A stretch of 64,000 nt of DNA from Antarcticibacterium flavum (GCF_006159205.1 NZ_CP040812.1:372001-436000); one strand, 5' to 3'; positions 25,848-36,458 are shown, counted from the first letter of the stretch. Notes: generated from the sequence alone by a model not told the origin. Numbers and translations are program-made.

Positions 25848-26432
25848 TTAGTTTGTTAAAATTAAGTTATGCTTTTCGATTATTTTACGAAGATTTATTA
25901 AGGCATATCTCATTCGTCCAAGGGCAGTGTTAATACTCACCCCGGTGCGCTCTGATATTTCCTTGAAGCTCATATCTTTATATATACGCATGGTCAATAC
26001 TTCGAGCTGGTCTGCAGGCAATTCTTTGATCAATTCCTGTACGTCGCATTCGATTTGATCCTTGATAAGCTGCTTCTCTACATTAAGCTCGCTATCGCAT
26101 AGAACAGAAAAGATATTAAAATCCCCTTTGTTTTCAAACATTGGCATCCTTTTGTTCTTTCTGAAATGGTCAATGATAAGGTTATGAGCAATTCTCATCA
26201 CCCAGGGAAGGAATTTCCCTTCTTCATTATATTTACCACGCTTAAGGGTATTGATCACTTTAATAAAAGTATCCTGAAATACATCTTCCGCAATATCTTT
26301 ATCAAAGACCTTGGAATAAATAAAGCTATAAATGCGGTGTTGGTGTCTGGTAATAAGGGTTGAAAGTGAATTCTCATTCCCCTGAAGGTACGAACGTACT
26401 AAAGCAGCATCTGTTGCACTGGTATTTTCCAT
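25848..26432 (-). CDS. ECF-type RNA polymerase sigma factor
   Basis: 194 residues. Region 2 includes DIAEDVFQDTFIKV, the core-binding and -10-recognition helix. Region 4 includes LPADQLEVLTMRIYKDMSFKEISERTGVSINTALGRMRYAL, a helix-turn-helix for the -35 region (quoted here only as a guide to its place, about 137-178). No FecR-like anti-sigma factor gene adjoins it. A nested inverted repeat lies just upstream of the start (26437-26498). Confidence 0.93.
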   Translation of the reverse strand: MENTSATDAALVRSYLQGNENSLSTLITRHQHRIYSFIYSKVFDKDIAEDVFQDTFIKVINTLKRGKYNEEGKFLPWVMRIAHNLIIDHFRKNKRMPMFENKGDFNIFSVLCDSELNVEKQLIKDQIECDVQELIKELPADQLEVLTMRIYKDMSFKEISERTGVSINTALGRMRYALINLRKIIEKHNLILTN

Positions 26433-26436
26433 AATA

Positions 26437-26498
26437 GTTACTTTAATCCAGGTATTTTAGGGGATACCTGTAGGTTAGGTTAAAAGTGTAAAAGTAAC
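26437..26498. promoter_or_regulatory. Nested inverted repeats upstream of the ECF sigma gene
   Basis: Outer arms GTTACTTT (26437-26444) and AAAGTAAC (26491-26498) enclose inner arms CAGGTAT (26449-26455) and ATACCTG (26464-26470). All four are perfect complements. The structure begins 5 nt before the sigma ATG, so it is in the 5' UTR or overlaps the promoter. It could be an operator or an mRNA hairpin. Confidence 0.5.
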
Positions 26499-26640
26499 TT
26501 TATGCAATAGGCAATAGTTTTTTAGTATGTTCGTTTGAGATTCAAATATAGCAACATATTTTTAACATAAGCAAGAGGCCACTGTTTTTTTTAACATTTT
26601 TTACTGAAATACTTCACTTTCTACACTCCTCCTTATTAAG

Positions 26641-26648
26641 TACCTTTG
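26641..26648 (+). promoter_or_regulatory. Putative -7 box for uvrA
   Basis: TACCTTTG matches TAnnTTTG and lies 24 nt before the uvrA ATG. Confidence 0.4.
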
Positions 26649-26672
26649 CCACCTGAATGGTAAATCCACACT

Positions 26673-29459
26673 ATGGCTGTAGATATTGCGGGGGTAGATC
26701 CCAGGAAAAATATTGTAATTAAAGGCGCAAAACTTCATAATCTCAAGAATATTAATGTTGTAATCCCGCGGAATAAACTCGTGGTTATAACTGGTCTTTC
26801 GGGATCTGGAAAATCCAGTTTGGCGTTTGATACTCTGTATGCTGAAGGACAACGCCGTTATGTAGAAAGCCTTTCCTCTTACGCCCGTCAATTTTTGGGA
26901 AGACTCAATAAGCCCAAGGTGGATTATATAAAAGGAATAGCTCCAGCCATAGCCATTGAACAAAAGGTGAATTCCACCAATCCCCGTTCGACCGTTGGTA
27001 CTTCTACCGAAATTTACGATTATCTAAAATTGCTATTTGCAAGGATTGGCAGGACCTACTCCCCTGTTTCTGGTAATGAGGTTAAAAAAGATACAGTTAC
27101 AGATGTTGTGAATTACATCAAATCTTTTGAGCAGGGGGAAAAGCTCCTGTTACTTTCAGAAATTCATATTGAAGAAGGCCGTACCCTGGCCGAAAAATTA
27201 AAAGTCCTTCTCCAGCAGGGCTATAGCAGGATCAAGGTGAAAGATAAAGTGGTTAGAATAGATGAAACAGATCTTGATCCCTTAAAAGAAGGTGAAGTAT
27301 GGCTGGTAGTAGACAGGATCGTAACAAAGGACGAGGAAGATTTTTATAACCGGCTGGCAGATGCCACCCAGGCCGCATTTTTTGAAGGTAAGGGCGAACT
27401 TTTTATAGAGCGCCTATCAACCGGTGACCTAAGGCAGTTCAGCAATAAATTTGAACTTGATGGAATTAACTTTCTGGAGCCGAATGTACATCTCTTCAGC
27501 TTTAATAATCCTTACGGGGCATGTCCTAAATGTGAAGGTTACGGCGATGTCATAGGAATTGACGAGGACCTCGTAATACCCAATACCGGTTTGTCCATTT
27601 ACGAAAATGCAATTTTTCCCTGGCGCGGTGAGAGTATGAGCTGGTACAGGGATCAACTGGTAAATAACTCGCATAAATTCAAATTCCCAATTCATAAACC
27701 ATATTTTGAATTGACCGATGCCCAGAAGGAGCTTGTGTGGACCGGTAATCAATATTTTGAAGGACTTAATAGTTTCTTTGAATTCCTTGAATCAAAAGCA
27801 TATAAGATCCAAAACAGGGTTATGCTTTCAAGGTACAGGGGAAAGACAAAATGTACTTTATGCAAAGGAAAACGATTACGCCCGGAAGCTAACTATGTAA
27901 AAATTGGAGGCACCACCATTACCGACCTGGTTGAAAAACCCATAGATAAGGTGAGGGCTTTTTTCCAAGATCTGGAGCTGAATGAATACGATGCCCAGAT
28001 CGCGAAAAGATTACTGGCCGAGATCAATAATCGACTGGAATTCCTTTCCAATGTGGGATTAAATTACCTTACCCTTAATCGAAAATCAAATACACTTTCC
28101 GGTGGGGAATCCCAAAGGATTAACCTTGCCACTTCTTTGGGAAGCAGCCTAGTTGGTTCTATGTACATATTGGACGAACCTTCCATTGGGCTCCACCCAA
28201 GGGATACAGAACGGCTCATTGGAGTGCTTAAAAAACTAAGGGACCTTGGTAATACGGTGATTGTTGTTGAACATGATGAGGATATTATGAAGGCGGCAGA
28301 TGAGATCATAGACATAGGCCCGGAGGCAGGTACCCACGGGGGAAATGTAGTAGCAACAGGAACCTTTAAGGAGATCCTGCAGCAAGATTCCCTTACAGCT
28401 CAATATCTTAATAACCAAATGCGCATTGAAGTTCCTGCAAAGAGGAGAAGCTGGAAACAGGAGGTAACGGTAATTGGAGCCAGGGAAAACAATCTCAAAA
28501 ATATTGATGTGACTTTCCCTCTTGGAGTGTTTACAGCTGTAACGGGAGTTTCCGGTAGTGGTAAAAGTACGCTTATCAAAAAGATACTCTACCCGGCTTT
28601 GCAAAAAGAAACAGGTGGCTATGGTGAAAAAGCAGGACAATTTACCCGTTTGGAAGGAAATTTTAAAAACACTACTTCCATAGAGTTTGTGGATCAAAAT
28701 CCAATTGGAAGGTCCTCCAGATCCAATCCTGTAACCTATATCAAAGCCTATGATGATATAAGGAATTTGTTTGCCAATCAAAAACTATCAGATATCCGCG
28801 GGTTTCAGCCAAAGCATTTTTCTTTCAATGTGGAGGGGGGCCGCTGTGAAACCTGTAAGGGAGAAGGAGAAGTAACCATTGAGATGCAATTCATGGCAGA
28901 TGTTCACCTGGAGTGTGAGGTTTGTAACGGTAAACGATTCAAAAAGGAGGTGCTGGAAGTTACTTTTGCTGAAAAGAATATAGATGATGTGCTTAATCTT
29001 ACTATAGATGATGCAATTGAGTTCTTCAAGGCCAATGGGGAAAAGAAGATCACCAAAAAACTGAAACCGCTACAGGATGTAGGATTAGGTTATGTTCAAT
29101 TAGGACAAAGCTCCTCTACCCTCTCGGGCGGGGAAGCACAACGAATCAAACTTGCTTCTTTCCTTGTCAAGGGGATCACGAAAGAGAAAGCCCTGTTCAT
29201 ATTTGATGAACCTACAACAGGCTTACATTTCCATGATATTCAAAAGCTGCTTAAATCTTTTAATGCATTGATAGAAAAAGGCCATTCTATAATAGTTATT
29301 GAACATAACATGGACCTGGTGAAGTGTGCAGACTATGTAATTGACCTGGGAATGGAAGGTGGAGAGACGGGAGGTTACCTTATTTCTGCAGGAACTCCAG
29401 AAGAAGTAGCGAAAAACAAAAGATCTTATACCGCACCTTACCTTCAGGAAAAATTATAA
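26673..29459 (+). CDS. uvrA: Excinuclease ABC subunit UvrA
   Basis: Damage-recognition ATPase of nucleotide excision repair; dimerises and loads UvrB. 928 residues. The first ABC domain has Walker [10 protein letters not shown] (41-49) and signature [10 protein letters not shown]. The second has GVSGSGKST and [10 protein letters not shown]. CxxC zinc-finger pairs are seen at CPKCEG/CTLCKG and CETCKG/CEVCNG. Length and both ATPase cores are standard, with no truncation. Neighbouring genes are not functionally related. Confidence 0.97.
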   Translation: MAVDIAGVDPRKNIVIKGAKLHNLKNINVVIPRNKLVVITGLSGSGKSSLAFDTLYAEGQRRYVESLSSYARQFLGRLNKPKVDYIKGIAPAIAIEQKVNSTNPRSTVGTSTEIYDYLKLLFARIGRTYSPVSGNEVKKDTVTDVVNYIKSFEQGEKLLLLSEIHIEEGRTLAEKLKVLLQQGYSRIKVKDKVVRIDETDLDPLKEGEVWLVVDRIVTKDEEDFYNRLADATQAAFFEGKGELFIERLSTGDLRQFSNKFELDGINFLEPNVHLFSFNNPYGACPKCEGYGDVIGIDEDLVIPNTGLSIYENAIFPWRGESMSWYRDQLVNNSHKFKFPIHKPYFELTDAQKELVWTGNQYFEGLNSFFEFLESKAYKIQNRVMLSRYRGKTKCTLCKGKRLRPEANYVKIGGTTITDLVEKPIDKVRAFFQDLELNEYDAQIAKRLLAEINNRLEFLSNVGLNYLTLNRKSNTLSGGESQRINLATSLGSSLVGSMYILDEPSIGLHPRDTERLIGVLKKLRDLGNTVIVVEHDEDIMKAADEIIDIGPEAGTHGGNVVATGTFKEILQQDSLTAQYLNNQMRIEVPAKRRSWKQEVTVIGARENNLKNIDVTFPLGVFTAVTGVSGSGKSTLIKKILYPALQKETGGYGEKAGQFTRLEGNFKNTTSIEFVDQNPIGRSSRSNPVTYIKAYDDIRNLFANQKLSDIRGFQPKHFSFNVEGGRCETCKGEGEVTIEMQFMADVHLECEVCNGKRFKKEVLEVTFAEKNIDDVLNLTIDDAIEFFKANGEKKITKKLKPLQDVGLGYVQLGQSSSTLSGGEAQRIKLASFLVKGITKEKALFIFDEPTTGLHFHDIQKLLKSFNALIEKGHSIIVIEHNMDLVKCADYVIDLGMEGGETGGYLISAGTPEEVAKNKRSYTAPYLQEKL

Positions 29460-29552
29460 TTACCATTAAACATCTCTAAATCAATTTTTTATAGAGACTC
29501 AATAAAATATCATCTCCCGGCGATAGGAGGTTAAGAGTGTAATTTGGGTTTT

Positions 29553-29568
29553 TGGCACGTACTTTGCA
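29553..29568 (+). promoter_or_regulatory. Sigma-54 (RpoN) promoter
   Basis: TGGCACGTACTTTGCA matches the -24/-12 consensus TGGCACG-N4-TTGCW at every defined position, with GG and GC at the correct 12-bp phase. It lies 55 bp before the ATG at 29624, giving a UTR of about 44 nt. No enhancer-binding-protein site was recognised. Confidence 0.78.
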
Positions 29569-29623
29569 TTAAATAAAGAAAGACGTCCATTCAATTATTA
29601 ACCACAACCTAAATTTGCGCCTT

Positions 29624-30868
29624 ATGAAAAATTTTACACTTATAGTCGCTTTATTCTTTGCGGGATGGACGACTTATGCATCATCAACAAATAACATATT
29701 GAGACCCAACTACGGGGAAGCCTTCATATTCGTAGAAGGCGGAGTAGAATTCGCGGTATATCCAGACGGGGAATTTGATTTTCACTATAATCCCCGTTTC
29801 ATAAACACACCCGTGGTAAATATCTCCCACCCCGGTTATAATGTAAGTTATAATGCCGGTTATAATTATGATGCCTTTGTGCAGTTCGATGATTATGGAG
29901 CAGTGATACAAATTGAAAATGTACCTGTTTTCTATGATTATTACGGAAGGATCATCCAGGCCGGTAATGTAATGATAAACTATAATAATCGTGGGAATAT
30001 AGTAAGAGTTGGAAACCTTCAAATAAGGTATAACAGCTTCAACCAGCCGGTGAGGTATATTGGTTTTATCAATCATTACAATACACGATATGTCTACAGG
30101 CCGTGGCACAGATATTATGTTAGACCTCATATGTCCCACAGGGTAGTTTATTACGAACCATACAGAGCATTTTATCAGCCTGTTAGGATGAACTATATGC
30201 AGTATACCAATGTGTATCAAACTAATAATTACTACTATAATAAGTCCAATTTTTACCGTCCAGGGCAGCAGGTTGCTTCCTATAATTATGGACGCAGGAC
30301 CACGAATGAAAGGGACCTTTCCCCGGCAGTGCGATCAAACCAGAACGTAAGCAGGGATTATGCAAGTAATGATACGAGTAATAAAGCTGCTGTAAGAAGT
30401 AACAACAACAGTGGGAGAAACTCCACAGGAAATACTTACAGTGGGAATGTTGCAAGGGAACGCGCGAATGTTGAAAGACATGAGGCTGCGGTACAAGCCC
30501 AACGAGGAAATACCGCGAGGAATGAGACTTTAAGCGGGAGAGCTGCAAATCAAGCAAGGCAGGAAGCTGTGGTTCGCAATTCAAGAACCAGTACTCCCAC
30601 CCAGGCCAGAGCGGTTGAAACCAGGAGAAGTACGAACGCTGCGAGTTCACAATCCACAACTGTAAACCGTTCAACTCCAACAAGGGTTCAGGCCAATGCA
30701 ACAAGATCTAATGTACGTGAAAGAAGTACTAATGTAAGAAGTACTCAGAATGATACAAACAGGAGTAGTGTGAGATCAACAGTACCAACGCAAAGATCAA
30801 GCACAGTAAGACCAACAACAGGCAGGTCTTCCTCCGGTACAACGAGAAGCTCAGGAATAAGAGGGTAA
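29624..30868 (+). CDS. Secreted protein with strand-repeat N-domain and Arg/Ser/Thr/Asn-rich C-terminal half
   Basis: About 414 residues from the ATG at 29624 (MKNFTLIVALFF, signal peptide to about residue 20); a TTG 9 bp upstream is also possible. Residues about 90-150 hold repeated strand units such as VPVFYDYYGRIIQAGN and NLQIRYN. About 155-205 is Tyr/His/Arg-rich. From about 220 the chain is low-complexity and very basic (R, S, T, N, Q), without predicted fold. Function unknown; the charge suggests binding to an anionic polymer or the cell surface. It is the only gene here with a sigma-54 promoter. Confidence 0.75.
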   Translation: MKNFTLIVALFFAGWTTYASSTNNILRPNYGEAFIFVEGGVEFAVYPDGEFDFHYNPRFINTPVVNISHPGYNVSYNAGYNYDAFVQFDDYGAVIQIENVPVFYDYYGRIIQAGNVMINYNNRGNIVRVGNLQIRYNSFNQPVRYIGFINHYNTRYVYRPWHRYYVRPHMSHRVVYYEPYRAFYQPVRMNYMQYTNVYQTNNYYYNKSNFYRPGQQVASYNYGRRTTNERDLSPAVRSNQNVSRDYASNDTSNKAAVRSNNNSGRNSTGNTYSGNVARERANVERHEAAVQAQRGNTARNETLSGRAANQARQEAVVRNSRTSTPTQARAVETRRSTNAASSQSTTVNRSTPTRVQANATRSNVRERSTNVRSTQNDTNRSSVRSTVPTQRSSTVRPTTGRSSSGTTRSSGIRG

Positions 30869-30905
30869 CATATTCATAATTTAATTTTTTGGTTGGTTAG
30901 TTAGG

Positions 30906-30943
30906 AGATCCCTACAGGTCGTATCGCAAGATCGCCTTAGGGA
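30906..30943. terminator. Hairpin between convergent genes
   Basis: ATCCCTA-AGG and CCT-TAGGGAT can form a 10-bp stem with one bulged C. It overlaps the flippase stop codon (30937-30939). The T-tract is weak, so this is tentative. Confidence 0.4.
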
Positions 30944-32421
30944 TTTCCGCTTTTATGCGAAGAAGTTACTTTTGAATACATTCCTGAAACAAGGCCGGTA
31001 ACATCACTGGAGAAACCAAAGCGTAAAGCCGCTCCCATATACACTATACTTACAAGTGCAGACTTTAAAATGATATTAATAATGGGGTGAAAGGGAAATT
31101 CCCAATAATAGAATCCTGCAGTAAGCACAGCAGTAAATAACAGGATGATCAACGTTTTTCGTGAGAAAGGATGCATTTTGAACTTTTGAAAAACCAGGAA
31201 GATCTTGGAGGTATTATATATTGAAAATGCAAGAAAAGTAGCCAGGGCCGCTCCAAAAATTCCTAATAAAGGAATGAAGATAAGATTAAATACAAATGCC
31301 AGAATCGCCAGGAATACACCAACTACCAGGACCAGCCGGTAATAATCTGAATTAAAAAGAATACTGTTATTATTCCCGAGCATATTATCATATAATTTCA
31401 CAAGAGAGATCAACAGGACGATCATTGTGCTCATTTGATATTCTTCGGGGATGAGTTCGTAAAGCATATTTAGATTCACGATAATAAGGATAAAGATAAG
31501 GGCGCTTACCACGAGCAGGCTAAGAGAACTTCGTTTATAGAGGTCATCCAGCCCCTCTCTGTCCTTTTCATTAAGTAAATTCGCTGTAAGGGGATGCGTG
31601 ATTTGGTGCATGGCCTTTTGAGGAACCGAAATGACCGTGGCGATGTAAACAGCGATTCCATAAACCGCCACCTCCCCAATTGGTAAATAATGCTCGATCA
31701 TCACCTTATCAAGGTCCAGAAGTATCATAGCTACAGATCCTGCGATAAGGATAAGAGCAGAATATTTGAGAATAGAGGCTATATTATATGGAAGCGAAAA
31801 ATTGAATTTTGGTTTATAAAGTGAGAAAGCATAAATCTGCATAGCTCCTGCCCTTAATAAAAATACCCCGGCCATCGCATAAACAAAATACTCTACCGAG
31901 AGCACCTCAAGAAAAACCAGGAACAATAATACAGTTATACATATCCTGTGAAAAACCTCTTTCATAAAATTCCCGAAAACACTGTGGTAATTCACTTTGC
32001 TCCAGGCAAAGAACACCTCAAAATATGCAGTGGCCACAGCGATCACGAAAATTAGCCAAACATAAGGCTGTACAAGTTCATTACCGCCTGAAAAATAATC
32101 CAGGAGCAGGGAATAACTAAAGAACCCCAGGAGCCCCAGCAACAGGGAAACCATTAAAGGCAAAACCAGGATAAGCGTTAAAAATTTATCTCTTGTCTCC
32201 CTGGTTTTATAGGAGGAATAGAATTTTACAAGGGTATTATGAACCCCGAAGGCCATTAATGGCCATATCAAATTTGCTGCTGAAAGCAGGAAGCTTATAA
32301 GGCCATAGTATTCTTTTTCCAGGAAATATGTAAACAGGAATAAGGTATTCACTGCTCCTATTCCAAACCCGAAATAGGTGGTCACCATATTTTTAAAAGA
32401 CTGGTTTATTATTATTCCCAT
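30937..32421 (-). CDS. Polysaccharide flippase-like membrane protein (MOP superfamily)
   Basis: 494 residues, almost wholly hydrophobic, with about 12-14 membrane helices and short charged loops (YKTRETRDKF, LLNEKDREGLDDLY). This fits lipid-linked oligosaccharide flippases of the Wzx/RfbX type. The start overlaps the preceding glycosyltransferase by 10 bp, so translation is coupled. It is the last gene of the 36.5-30.9 kb operon and may move the product of the glycosyltransferase across the inner membrane. The exact sugar is unknown. Confidence 0.85.
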   Translation of the reverse strand: MGIIINQSFKNMVTTYFGFGIGAVNTLFLFTYFLEKEYYGLISFLLSAANLIWPLMAFGVHNTLVKFYSSYKTRETRDKFLTLILVLPLMVSLLLGLLGFFSYSLLLDYFSGGNELVQPYVWLIFVIAVATAYFEVFFAWSKVNYHSVFGNFMKEVFHRICITVLLFLVFLEVLSVEYFVYAMAGVFLLRAGAMQIYAFSLYKPKFNFSLPYNIASILKYSALILIAGSVAMILLDLDKVMIEHYLPIGEVAVYGIAVYIATVISVPQKAMHQITHPLTANLLNEKDREGLDDLYKRSSLSLLVVSALIFILIIVNLNMLYELIPEEYQMSTMIVLLISLVKLYDNMLGNNNSILFNSDYYRLVLVVGVFLAILAFVFNLIFIPLLGIFGAALATFLAFSIYNTSKIFLVFQKFKMHPFSRKTLIILLFTAVLTAGFYYWEFPFHPIINIILKSALVSIVYMGAALRFGFSSDVTGLVSGMYSKVTSSHKSGNP

Positions 32422-33701
32422 CCCACCTTTATTAATGATGCCATTTTTCCTGAAAGATTCCTGCGCGAATATGCCATTATATCTCTGGTGATCACCCCTT
32501 CTTCCCCTTGCTTATAATCTCTGTAAACTTTCAGAATTGCTTCTTTTAATATTTCACCATCTGTATAGCCAAACACCTTCCCGGCTCCTGTCTCCCCGAG
32601 GATCCTATTGACATCCCAATTTTCAGGGCCTACGGCTATAATTGGCCTCCCGGCTGCCAAATACTCAAAAACCTTCCCAGGAATAATACCCCGTGTCACT
32701 TCGCTGTTGATCTCTATAAGCAGGAGAAGTCGTGCCCTTTGTTGTAAGACAAGGGCTTGGTTATGGGTTACGTAATCCTTCAATTCAAGATTTTTTTCCA
32801 GGCCTGCGGTTTTAATTCCTTGAATCACTTCTTCACTTACCACTCCCGTCAGTTGCAGTTTAAGGTCTTCTTTAAAATTCTCATTTTCCTCCTTCAGCTC
32901 CCCCAGCACTTGCCAAAGGTTCAAAGGATTGCGCCCGGAAAGTAAAGAGCCAATATGGGAGATGGTAAAAGATTTATCCTGATCTACCGCATTTCTCCCG
33001 GTATCGTCAAATCCATTGGTGATCACAGTTACCGGTCGGGAAGTTTTTTGCCTGAATTCTTCAGCAGTGGTAAAACTGGTCGTTACGATTTGATCGGCAC
33101 TTTTTAGCACCTCCAGTTCCAGTTCCTTATGCTTTCTGGCTGCCCTGCCGGTAAGTTTCAGTTTTTTATGATAGCCTATATTAGTCCAGGGATCACGGAA
33201 GTCGGCAATCCATTTCACTTTTAATTTCTTCTGAAGTTCCAGGCCTATAAGGTGCAGGCTATGCGGGGGACCGGTGGTTATTATCGTTTCTATATTATTC
33301 TTTTGAAGGTAATCCTTCAGAAAGCTTACAGATGGTTTCACCCATAGCACCCGGGCATCGGGAATGAATAAATTGCCCCTAATAAAAAGCATCATTTTCT
33401 GCAGCAGGCTTTGTTTATCCTCTTCAGCAATTATCCCTGAGCTTATGGTGGTAGTTTGTTTTCTGGAAAACAATTTCGAAACCGAATAAGGCTCCAGGAT
33501 CTTTTGTTTAATCACTTCCACCCCATTGGGCACCTCCTGCTCCAACGAGGTATCCTGCAGCGGGTAATGAGGGTTTAAAGGAGTGTAGACAACAGGCTCC
33601 ACGCCAAAGTCTGGTAAATATTTCACAAATTTAAGCCAGCGTTGCACGCCGGGACCACCGGCCGGAGGCCAGTAATATGTGATGATAAGGACTTTTCTCA
33701 T
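32412..33701 (-). CDS. Glycosyltransferase, GT4-like
   Basis: 429 residues with a GT-B fold pattern. The N-domain begins KVLIITYYWPPAGGPGVQRW, a family-typical start. The C-domain has EYLAAGRPIIAVGPENWDVNRIL, where the nucleotide-sugar-binding E-x7-E stretch should lie. It lacks a membrane helix, so it is cytoplasmic. It lies 21 bp downstream of yfhO-like and overlaps the flippase gene, pointing to work on the same cell-surface glycan. Donor and acceptor cannot be inferred. Confidence 0.87.
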   Translation of the reverse strand: MRKVLIITYYWPPAGGPGVQRWLKFVKYLPDFGVEPVVYTPLNPHYPLQDTSLEQEVPNGVEVIKQKILEPYSVSKLFSRKQTTTISSGIIAEEDKQSLLQKMMLFIRGNLFIPDARVLWVKPSVSFLKDYLQKNNIETIITTGPPHSLHLIGLELQKKLKVKWIADFRDPWTNIGYHKKLKLTGRAARKHKELELEVLKSADQIVTTSFTTAEEFRQKTSRPVTVITNGFDDTGRNAVDQDKSFTISHIGSLLSGRNPLNLWQVLGELKEENENFKEDLKLQLTGVVSEEVIQGIKTAGLEKNLELKDYVTHNQALVLQQRARLLLLIEINSEVTRGIIPGKVFEYLAAGRPIIAVGPENWDVNRILGETGAGKVFGYTDGEILKEAILKVYRDYKQGEEGVITRDIMAYSRRNLSGKMASLIKVGWE

Positions 33702-33722
33702 TTATGTGGTGGTGCGATATGC

Positions 33723-36155
33723 CTAAACCTCTTCTTTGGTGTTTCGCTCCTTAAAGGTATAAAAAAGAGCGCCCAATAAAAGTAATCCCAATATTATTGA
33801 ACTTGCCAGGGCAATCGAGCTACCTGTTTTCACAACCCCGGGTTCAAATTTGAAGGTAACAGTATTCTCTCCTGCAGGTATCATCATCGCCCGTAGGACA
33901 TAATTGGCCCTAAAGTGTTCTGCAGCTTCCCCGTTGATGTAAGCCCTCCAGCCATTAGGATAGTATATCTCTGAAAACAGTACTAATTGATCGCTGCCTG
34001 CAGAGGTTTCATAAACCAGCTCATTAGGTTCCTGGCTTACAAGTTCTATACGAGCAGAAGGATCCCGGTTTACTTCAGATGGAACGAGGTTACTGAATTC
34101 ACGGTTGATAATGGCAGTAGAGGATAGATCCTCCTCTCCCAGGCTTAGCATGGCATCATTGGCATCCTCCACCCATTTAATATTGGATACCGTCCAGGCA
34201 TTGCCAAAGGCCTCAGGGTTTTGTTGTGCCCGGGGGCCTTCTTCAGTAGGAATGATAAAATACTTTACATTCAGCATATTCAGGATCTCCATATTGTTCT
34301 GCGAAATATAGAAATCATAAAGGTCCTGCATTCTTCCCGGCTTGGCAGCATGGTAGCCCCCAACTGAATTATGGAAGTATGATGTTCTTCCTGTATTAAA
34401 CGGACTTTCAGCCACATCAAACACCCTATAATGCCCCTGGTCTTGCAGGATCTGTGCATCTGCAGTAGTTTGTTGAAATGGTTGTTTCATTTGTCTTGCA
34501 GCTACAAAATCATCGTTATTCACATACCTTCTGTCCACAGCAATAAGATCGGCGAGGATAAGTAGTGAAAAACCAAGCACCAGGAGGTTTTTACCTGCCT
34601 TTTGCTTAAGGTACATCCAGATCAAGGCGGCTGAAAGAATTACAAATATGAGGGAACGAACAGCATCTGTCGTGAAGATGGCTTTTCTGTCCTCTTTAAG
34701 TGCCCGCACAAAGCCGGCACCCATTTGTTCCATATAGATAGCATCATTCCCACCGCTAAAATTAAACAAGGTGTTCTTAAACAGCAGGAAAAGTACAGCC
34801 GTACCTCCGGTTATAATAGTAGCCCATTTCAAGGCAAATAGTTTTTCTTCATTTTTCACCACTTCATTGAACAGCCTGTAAAGCCCAACGACAGCCAGGA
34901 TTGGCACACATAGTTCAATGATAACCTGGATGGAGGAAACCGCCCTAAATTTATTGTAAAGCGGCACAAAATCAATAAAGAACTCTGTAAGAAGTGGGAA
35001 ATTCTTTCCCCATGAAAGCATAAGGGCCAGGATGCTACCACCAACAACCCACCACTTCAATCTACCTCTAATAAGGAAAAGTGCAAATACAAAAAGAAAT
35101 AGAACTGTAGCTCCTATATAAGCCGGCGCGCCAACAAAAGGCTGGTCTCCCCAATAGGTTGGTGCATTTTGGGCAAAATCCATCGCCTGCATTGGTGAGG
35201 CTCCCATTTGCAGCAGCTGCTCATACATTGCGCTGTTCTCATCCAGTTTTTCTGAACTTGAACCTCCCATAAAGCGGGGAATAAACAAATTGAAGGATTC
35301 TACTATACCGTAGCTGTATTCAGTTATATAATCATAGGTGAGCCCGGCAGCAGGTTTCTCATTTCCCTGGGGGGTAATTGTCAAACCTGTATCCCCACGG
35401 GTACTAAAACCGGTATATTCCTGTGTGGCAAGCAAATTGGTTGCATTGGCACCAATGGCGAGAATCACGGCTCCCACCATAACCCCAAGCGCCTTGAAAT
35501 AATGAGGCAACATATTCTTTCTTAGTGCATCTACCAGATAAGCAATCCCAAGAATAATTACCAGCAACAACAGGTAATAGGTCATCTGGAAGTGATTGGC
35601 TCCTATTTCCAGGGCCATGGCAACCGCCAGAAGCAAGAATCCAGCTATATATTTGCTGCGGAAACATAGTATTATCCCCGCCAGGACCATAGGCATGTAG
35701 GCAATGGCATGGGCCTTGGCATTATGTCCAACCCCCAGGATTATAATAAGGTATGTGGAAAAACCAAAAGCGATCGCCCCCAAAAAGGCTAGACGATAAT
35801 CGAGTTTCAAAACCAGCATAAGAATATAAAAACCCAGAAAATACAGGAAAAGATAGTCGGCCGGGCGGGGCAGAAACCTGAGTACTGAATCGAGTTTCTT
35901 CACATAATTATGAGGATAATTCGCGCCCAGTTGATAGGTGGGCATACCTCCAAAAGCTGCGTCTGTCCAATAAGGTTCCTCTCCGGTCCTGGCTCTAAAG
36001 TCATTCTGTTGCTTTGCCATCCCGGTATACTGCACAATATCACTCTGGAAGATTTCCTTTCCCTGGAGTACAGGGTTAAAATATGCGAGGGAAAGAACTA
36101 TGAAACCTAAAAGAATGAGAATATGGGGGAGAATACCTTTTAAAGACTTAATCAT
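33723..36155 (-). CDS. YfhO-family membrane protein (GT-C-like)
   Basis: 810 residues with a dozen or more membrane helices to about residue 530, a large extracytoplasmic domain, and a last helix near 780-800 with a charged tail (KERNTKEEV). An acidic pair in the first loop (about 35-45) and the overall layout match YfhO, a family linked to glycosylation of teichoic acid or other cell-wall polymers in Firmicutes; its role in Bacteroidota is not clear. It is the second gene of the envelope glycan operon. Confidence 0.85.
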   Translation of the reverse strand: MIKSLKGILPHILILLGFIVLSLAYFNPVLQGKEIFQSDIVQYTGMAKQQNDFRARTGEEPYWTDAAFGGMPTYQLGANYPHNYVKKLDSVLRFLPRPADYLFLYFLGFYILMLVLKLDYRLAFLGAIAFGFSTYLIIILGVGHNAKAHAIAYMPMVLAGIILCFRSKYIAGFLLLAVAMALEIGANHFQMTYYLLLLVIILGIAYLVDALRKNMLPHYFKALGVMVGAVILAIGANATNLLATQEYTGFSTRGDTGLTITPQGNEKPAAGLTYDYITEYSYGIVESFNLFIPRFMGGSSSEKLDENSAMYEQLLQMGASPMQAMDFAQNAPTYWGDQPFVGAPAYIGATVLFLFVFALFLIRGRLKWWVVGGSILALMLSWGKNFPLLTEFFIDFVPLYNKFRAVSSIQVIIELCVPILAVVGLYRLFNEVVKNEEKLFALKWATIITGGTAVLFLLFKNTLFNFSGGNDAIYMEQMGAGFVRALKEDRKAIFTTDAVRSLIFVILSAALIWMYLKQKAGKNLLVLGFSLLILADLIAVDRRYVNNDDFVAARQMKQPFQQTTADAQILQDQGHYRVFDVAESPFNTGRTSYFHNSVGGYHAAKPGRMQDLYDFYISQNNMEILNMLNVKYFIIPTEEGPRAQQNPEAFGNAWTVSNIKWVEDANDAMLSLGEEDLSSTAIINREFSNLVPSEVNRDPSARIELVSQEPNELVYETSAGSDQLVLFSEIYYPNGWRAYINGEAAEHFRANYVLRAMMIPAGENTVTFKFEPGVVKTGSSIALASSIILGLLLLGALFYTFKERNTKEEV

Positions 36156-36182
36156 TGAGGTAGTATTTGTGAAGGTCGAAAA

Positions 36183-36458
36183 TTAATCAATTTCTTCGTA
36201 ATCGATGTACTCTCCCACATCTTTGTTGGATTTCCTGCCTTTTCCTGGCTTTTTTTCTATTACAACTTCTCCTTCTTTCTTTTTTGAAGCAGAAGGTGGA
36301 GCCTGGTTGAACTGTTCCTGGAATTTCTTTCCAATTTTTCCAAGGAAGTATTTGAGGATCATTGGCCCAAACCATTTGATGAAGAGCTTGAATCCAAAAT
36401 AGATCAATAATATTATTAAAATGGTCTTTAAAATACCTTCAAAAGAAGCTGCGTACAT
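36183..36458 (-). CDS. DUF4834-family small membrane protein
   Basis: 91 residues. A membrane segment lies at about 8-30 (ILKTILIILLIYFGFKLF), followed by a basic, coiled tail rich in K and E that ends DVGEYIDYEEID. This fits DUF4834, a short Bacteroidota family of unknown function usually upstream of the yfhO-like gene. It heads the operon with yfhO (27-bp gap). Confidence 0.8.
   Translation of the reverse strand: MYAASFEGILKTILIILLIYFGFKLFIKWFGPMILKYFLGKIGKKFQEQFNQAPPSASKKKEGEVVIEKKPGKGRKSNKDVGEYIDYEEID

Noticed and set aside
29615..29623. TTG start 9 bp upstream of the secreted protein
   Set aside because: The ATG at 29624 gives the typical signal-peptide start, so the TTG adds nothing.
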